From Pleodorina starrii (Eukaryota > Chlorophyta > Chlorophyceae > Chlamydomonadales > Volvocaceae): a DNA stretch of 64,000 nucleotides. Made by a program: the position numbers and the translations under genes. Shown in pieces: positions 59,101 to 64,000 of this stretch. The stretch is from positions 1,290,501 through 1,354,500 of the forward strand of contig BRXU01000019.1 of the NCBI GenBank assembly GCA_030267565.1. The letters run 5' to 3'. Under the pieces are notes generated by a model. The model saw only the letters and a list, made by a program, of their open reading frames with translations, was not told the DNA's origin and did not search any database. How positions within the stretch are numbered: the stretch's first letter is position 1; every line of letters begins with the position of its first letter.

Positions 59101-62100
59101 TGTGGACGAGCGGCTGCCCCTCGCGGTCGGCGATTGTGACGGTGGGGACCCGGCTGCCGGCGGTCCGCCCGACTCGCCCGGTGTGGCCTGCGGTTGGGGC
59201 TCTTCCAGCGGCTGCGCCGCCGCCGCCGCCGCGCCCGGGGGAGGTGGTGTTGGTAGTGGTTGGCGGGCGCATGGCGCTGCGGACGGTGGTCGTGAAGGTG
59301 CGCTGGTGCTGCAGCAACGTCGCCGCCTGATAACGCGGGCGGGTTGTTGGGAGGGGGGGGCCCACGTGGGCCCACAGGGGGGAGGTTTGGGGGCTTCGGC
59401 GAGATGGGGGCAGTGGGCGATAGGAGAGGGGATGAGCCGGGTGGAAGGCAGGCAGATGTGTTCAGCGCCTTGTGTGTCTGTTGGGCACTTAACCGGCTTC
59501 ACAACACCCACACGACGGGGGGAGGGGCGCGCTCAGCTGCGTAACCAACCTGTCTTGGAACTCTCGTCCACTTCTTAAAAGCCCCTGGGACGAACGAGGG
59601 CGCAAGCCACATGCACGGCCCCCGAGCCGCGCCTGACCCCTGCGAACTGCATTTTCGACCACTCCACGCCTGACAGCGAAGAACGTCCCGCCCCCGAGAA
59701 AAGAGAGGCCCCCCCTTTTGATGCCTTTCCTTTCCCTTCGTCTGCTCCGCGCGCACCCACCTGCGGTGACAAGGTCGGCTCGCGCCTGCCGCCGCTCCAC
59801 CGCCGCCTCCGCTGCACGTCAGCGTGCATGCGCTGCTGCAGCGGACTGAGCGGGTGCGGCTGGCGCTGCGTGCCGGGGCCCGTCAGGCCGCCAGCCGCCG
59901 GGAAGACTGACCCGTGGCTCTCCTGGCCGCCAAACAAGCTGCGCCGGCCTCCCCCGGCCCTCCGGCCACCAGCAGCGGCAGCGGCGGCGCCATCCCACCC
60001 GCGCATTCCAGCCCCCTCGGCGCCCGCCTCGGCGCCGCCTGGCGACAGCGGCGTCGCCTGGTACTGCGGCGGCGGCAGGAACAGCGGCCGCAGCGGCTGC
60101 GAGGCGTCAGCGAAGTGCTCCAGGCTGGCCTGGTAGCGCCCCCGCCGCTCCGCCACCGCCGCCTCCTGCCGCGCCCGCAACCGCCGCAGCGCCTCCAGCT
60201 GCCTCCGTTGCTGCGGATCCAACTCCACCGCCAGCGCCTCAGCCGCCGTCAGGCCGCTGCCAGGCCCGCCACCGCCGCCGCCGCCGCTGCCAGGCGGCCG
60301 CCGCTGCCCCGGCGACCGCGGCCCGCCACGCCCTGGGCTGGCGCCGCGGCCGGGCGCGGGCTTCGCCCGCGCCGGCGGGGGCGGCCGGCCCTGCAGCGCC
60401 GCCATTGCCTGCGCCTCCCAGTCGCCCAGGCCACCGAGGATGTCGGCCGCAACGTCGCCGGCCGAAGCCGCAGCAGCGGCGGCGGCGTGACCGCCACCGC
60501 CGCCGCCAGGCAGCGGCGCCGCCACGGCCGCGCCCGCGTCTAGGTCGATGTCTCGGACTTGCAAGAAGGTGGGGCCCTTACCGCGCGGTATGGCGGCGTT
60601 GGGCAGCGTGGCGGGCAGCCGAGGCGGCGCAACGGCGGCGGAGCCGCCGCCGCCGCTGGCGGCGGCGCCGCCACTGCTGGCGGAGGAGTCCGGAGTGGCC
60701 CCGAAGGCGTCCGTCAGGTAGGCCGGGCGAGGACCGGCGGCCGCGGCGGCGGCAGCGGCGGTGGCTGCAGTGGCGGTGGCCCCCTCGGTTACCTCCGGCA
60801 AGATGACACCGCCGCTGTGTTGGAAGGCCTCCATGATGAGCTGAGTCAGCTCCGCCGCCAAGGCCACCTGACGCGGCGCCTGCGCGTTCGCCTGCGCCTG
60901 CGCTGAAGGGGCCTGCCCGCAAGCCGCGCCGGCCGCTGCCGCTGCCGCAGCGGCCGGCCCCTGCCCTCCCGCGCTCGCGCGCTGATTTTGAGGCGGCGGA
61001 GGCGGCAGGTCGTCTGGGGCCGCAGCCGCCTCCGCCCCTCGGAGGCCGCGCCCGCCCTGCCGCCCGTCAACGCGCTGCGATCCGGATCCAGATCCGGATC
61101 CAGACCTGGATCTGAGACGTGCCTCTGGACCCGTGCCCCGCGACGGCGGCGCGGCTGACCCTGAATAGCTCCCCGGCGTTCTATCCTCCCCCCTCCCATG
61201 TGCCTCCGCCTCCTCGCCCTCCCCATAATCCATCCCTGTCCCTCTCTGCTCCTCCTCCTCCTCCTCCTCCTCCTCCTCCTCCTCCTCAATTTCCTCAACC
61301 TCCGAGCTGACTGAGGCGATGGGTGACGCCGTGAGGCCGCCGCCGCCGCGGCCCTCCCTGGACAGAACCATGAGCCCCCCGCCTGAAGTATCCAGGGAGG
61401 ACTTGCTGCTGGTCATCCGCCGTACGATGCGACCAGGCCCGGGCCCCGGTCTCGGCCGCGCCCGACCGCCTGCGGCGGAGGCGTTGGAAGCCTCAGAGTA
61501 GAGTCCGCTGCGGCCCCCGGGGCTAAGGCTGGGCAGGGGCGCAGGGAGCGCATCCCCGCCGGCCGGCTCGCTGATGGCGAGCGCCGGGACGGCGGCGGGG
61601 GCGGCGGCAGCCGCCGCCGCCGCCCCTGCGCCGCCGGGCGGCAACCAGACCGCTGTGCCGACGGGAGAAACCCTTACGGCAGGCTGGTAGGCCTGGCCGC
61701 CTGGTCGCACGTACATGGCCCGGTCTTGGGACTGCTGGTGGTGGTGGTGGTGGTGGTGGTTCGGGTCGGTGTTGGGGGAGGCGGGGCCGCGGTCCCGGCC
61801 CCCGGGGTAGTGGTGGGGCCCCGGGTAGGCGGGCGGCGGCGAGGGCACCGCCACGGGCGCGCCCGCCCAGGCCGCCGGACCGGGGGCGGGGTAGTAGGCG
61901 GGCAGTCCTGGCACGGTGATGGGGCCGCGGCCGGGGTTGAGCACCAGCTGTGTGCAGTAGATGTTGATGGGCTGATGTGTGGGGGCAGCCGGGGGCTGCG
62001 GCTGGGGCTGCGGCTGCGGCGGAGGCGGAGGGGGCAGGAGTGCGGAGGGCGCCGGCAGCGCAGGACCCGCGGGCCCGGCCGCGGACGTCGCCAGCTGTGT

Positions 62101-64000
62101 CAGTGTCGGCTCCGAGGTCAGACCGCCGGGGGACGGACCAGCCTGGCTGCGGCTGCGGCTGCCTCCAGCACCGACGCCCCCCACCGCGCTGCTCCCCGGG
62201 GCCGCAGTTACGGCCGCGGGTGGTCCGCCGCCAGAGGCGGTGGCGGTGGTGGCCTGCGGCCCGCCCGCCAGCCCCGCCGCCGACACTGCGGCTCGCAGGT
62301 TGTCCGCCGCCGCCAGAAACTTGGCCCGCACTGAGGACTGGCGGTCCAGGATCTGGAAACGGGAAGGGGGAGGCGAGGGGGAACGGGAACGGGTCCGGGA
62401 ACGGGAAGGGAAGGCACAAGAGGTGTAACGGGGAGCAGGGGGTCCGTGCGGCGCGTCAAAGGAGCTCAAGGAAACGGCCTGAGAGCATGTGCCGCGGCGA
62501 CGGCGGCAGCAGGCGAGTGAGGGGTGTTCAGCAGGGGCAAATGCCGCCGCCACCACCTCCGTCACCGCCGGACGACGACGATGGGGGTAGGTTCAGTGTA
62601 TGGACCGACACAGTGCGGCACCCTCAACGTAGGTGGCAACCCCTCCCTCGTACCTCCTGCGCCTTGCGCTCCGTCTCCGGCCCGTGCAGCACGTCCACCA
62701 TCCTGGCGTGCGGGGAGCCACCGACCCGTGGGTCAGTGGGGCCCCGGCCCTGCGCCGGCGACTGCGGCCCCCACCGCCCGCCCGCGGCGGCGCCCAGCTC
62801 CTCGTCCTCATCTGAACCCGCCCCTCCCCCGCCGCCGCCGCCAGCCTCGCCCCCCGGCCCCCGCATCCTCCCCGGCTCTGTCATGCGCTGCAGCAGCCTC
62901 TCCGCCACATCCAACCCGAAGTCTTCCCCGGGCCCGGCCCGGCCGGCGGCCAGCGGCGCCCCAGCGACGGCAGCCGATAGGGCCACAGCAGCCACTCCCG
63001 GCAGCTGCTGCGTGGCCGCAAACCCAGCCGTGGCGGCGGAGGTGGGCGAGCCTGCCGCCGTGTGGAGCTGGTTCCGGGAAGCCAGCGCGGACCGCTCCTG
63101 CCGCTGGCTCCTGGCGCTCGATGGAGGGCGATGCACCGGGGCGTCGATGTTGGTGTCGGCGTCAACGTCGGCGTCGCGGCGCCTCCTCCCGTGCAATTTC
63201 CCGCCCTTCTTGCCGCGCCCGCCTCTCCGCCTCCGGCGACCGCCGCCTCTACCGCTGCTGCTGCTGCTGCTTGCTGTGGCGCTGCTGCCGCTGGATTCGC
63301 TGCTCCCATCGTCGTCGTCGTCGTCCGAAGAGGAGCTGCGCCGCTCACCGCGCCGGCCGTCCCGGTGCCTATGCCTCCGCTGCTTCCTCTCCTTCTCCTT
63401 CTCCTTCTCCCCACATCCCTCCTCCTCTCCCACCCGGCCCCCTCGTCGCCGGCGCCGCTCCCTCTCCCTCTCCCGCCGCCGCCTGCCCTCCGCCTCCTCC
63501 GCCTCCTCCCGCGCTGTCGGGCTCACCGCCAGCACCCGCCCCTCCGCCGACCGGCTGGACAGCCACCTCCCGGGCGAGCCCTCCCGCGACACGCTCCCGG
63601 GGCCGCCGGCGTATGGCCCGCCCGACACCGCGCCGCCGCCCAGGCTGCCGCCGCGACGCACGTGGTCGTACTGCGCCTCGCCCCGCGGCCCCGGCCCCAG
63701 CATCTGCATGGGCTGCAGCTCCAGAGCAGGCTGCGTGTCGCGCAGGGCGGCTGGGTGGGGCTGGGCCAGGGCGGCGCGCTGTTGTCGCCAGCGCGCGGCG
63801 GCGTCCTCGGAGACCTGGCGCAGCGCCTCGGGGGTGGTCTGGACGGAGGCGGCGCGCGGCGGGGCGAGAGGGGCGAGAGGGGGTTTAACTGGTGAAAGTG
63901 GTAATGACGTAATGGGAGAGGGGAAAGGGTGCGGGGTGCAGCAGGCAGCGCGCAGTGCCACATGCTGAGGGGGTTCCCCGCCCCGCCCCGCCCCGCCCCG
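56136..64000 (-). CDS. Large low-complexity and coiled-coil protein, 5' partial
   Basis: Six exons in the window, all phase 0: 62654-63838, 59761-62352, 58763-59326, 58301-58438, 56898-57023, 56136-56312; 1593 residues, with the N-terminus beyond 64000. It is rich in Ala/Gly/Pro/Ser. The first part has Arg/Glu-rich (RRRRERERERRRRR) and Asp/Ser tracts. The large exon has a helical segment (LDPQQRRQLEALRRLRARQE, ERRGRYQASLEHFADASQPL). Further on come an acidic run (DDDEEDEEEEEDWEEEE) followed by a compact Cys/His motif (ECGGCDFPGCPVHG), and a coiled-coil C-terminus (EMQRAALLDQWSAEAQAL, RQAAELSDMFRLLGEVDALA, EEEAELRRVARLNSLLMEAR). The domain order suggests a scaffold or cytoskeletal protein, but I recognise no family. 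The stop at 56136 could be bypassed by a donor AAG|GTTAGG. Confidence 0.7.
57405..58298. repeat. Perfect (CCCT)n microsatellite, about 223 units
   Basis: An uninterrupted 894-bp TCCC tetranucleotide tract fills most of the intron 57024-58300 of the large minus-strand gene. On the sense strand it is (AGGG)n and begins directly at the donor (CAGCAG|GTGAGGGAGGG). Confidence 0.98.

Overview
The window looks like nuclear DNA of a volvocine green alga (Chlamydomonas/Volvox type). The support is high GC, genes cut by many short to medium introns with GTGAGT/GTGGGT-like donors, TGTAA polyadenylation signals, Chlamydomonas-type telomere-like TTTTAGGG stretches in introns, Ala/Pro/Gly-rich proteins, and a plant-type gene set (OEP61, WHIRLY, plant cysteine oxidase, CYP51G). 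The species cannot be named from the sequence.

Layout (exons were joined by hand; all complete models keep frame across every junction): 155-4958 (+) an OEP61-like TPR outer-envelope receptor; 7127-19368 (-) UPF1, the nonsense-mediated decay helicase, about 20 exons; 20293-21343 (+) a small, probably mitochondrial coiled-coil protein; 22290-24631 (-) a G3BP-like NTF2/RRM/RGG protein; 26939-31084 (-) sterol 14-alpha-demethylase CYP51; 31819-35651 (+) a plant cysteine oxidase/cysteamine dioxygenase (PCO/ADO); 38020-42475 (-) a DHH-family phosphoesterase (RecJ-like) with a C-terminal PIP box; 44333-49254 (+) a secreted sequon-rich and Ala-rich extracellular protein whose last intron holds a U2 snRNA-like sequence; 51101-54639 (-) a WHIRLY ssDNA-binding protein with a transit-peptide-like N-terminus; 56136->64000 (-) a very long low-complexity/coiled-coil protein of unknown function, 5' end outside the window.

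Genes are arranged as divergent and convergent pairs: OEP61/UPF1 convergent, UPF1/coiled-coil divergent, coiled-coil/G3BP convergent, CYP51/PCO divergent, PCO/DHH convergent, DHH/extracellular protein divergent, extracellular protein/WHIRLY convergent. The genes do not form one pathway. RNA fate (UPF1, G3BP, U2), oxygen-dependent chemistry (CYP51 and PCO sharing one intergenic region) and DNA maintenance (DHH nuclease, WHIRLY) are recurrent themes.

The most notable points are: a U2-like snRNA with changes in a very conserved segment; a UPF1 zinc domain lacking most ligands of its third zinc site; a DHH nuclease with a PIP box and an in-frame minisatellite inside its catalytic core; an 894-bp perfect (CCCT)n tract beginning at a 5' splice site; and several short dispersed motifs shared by unrelated introns.
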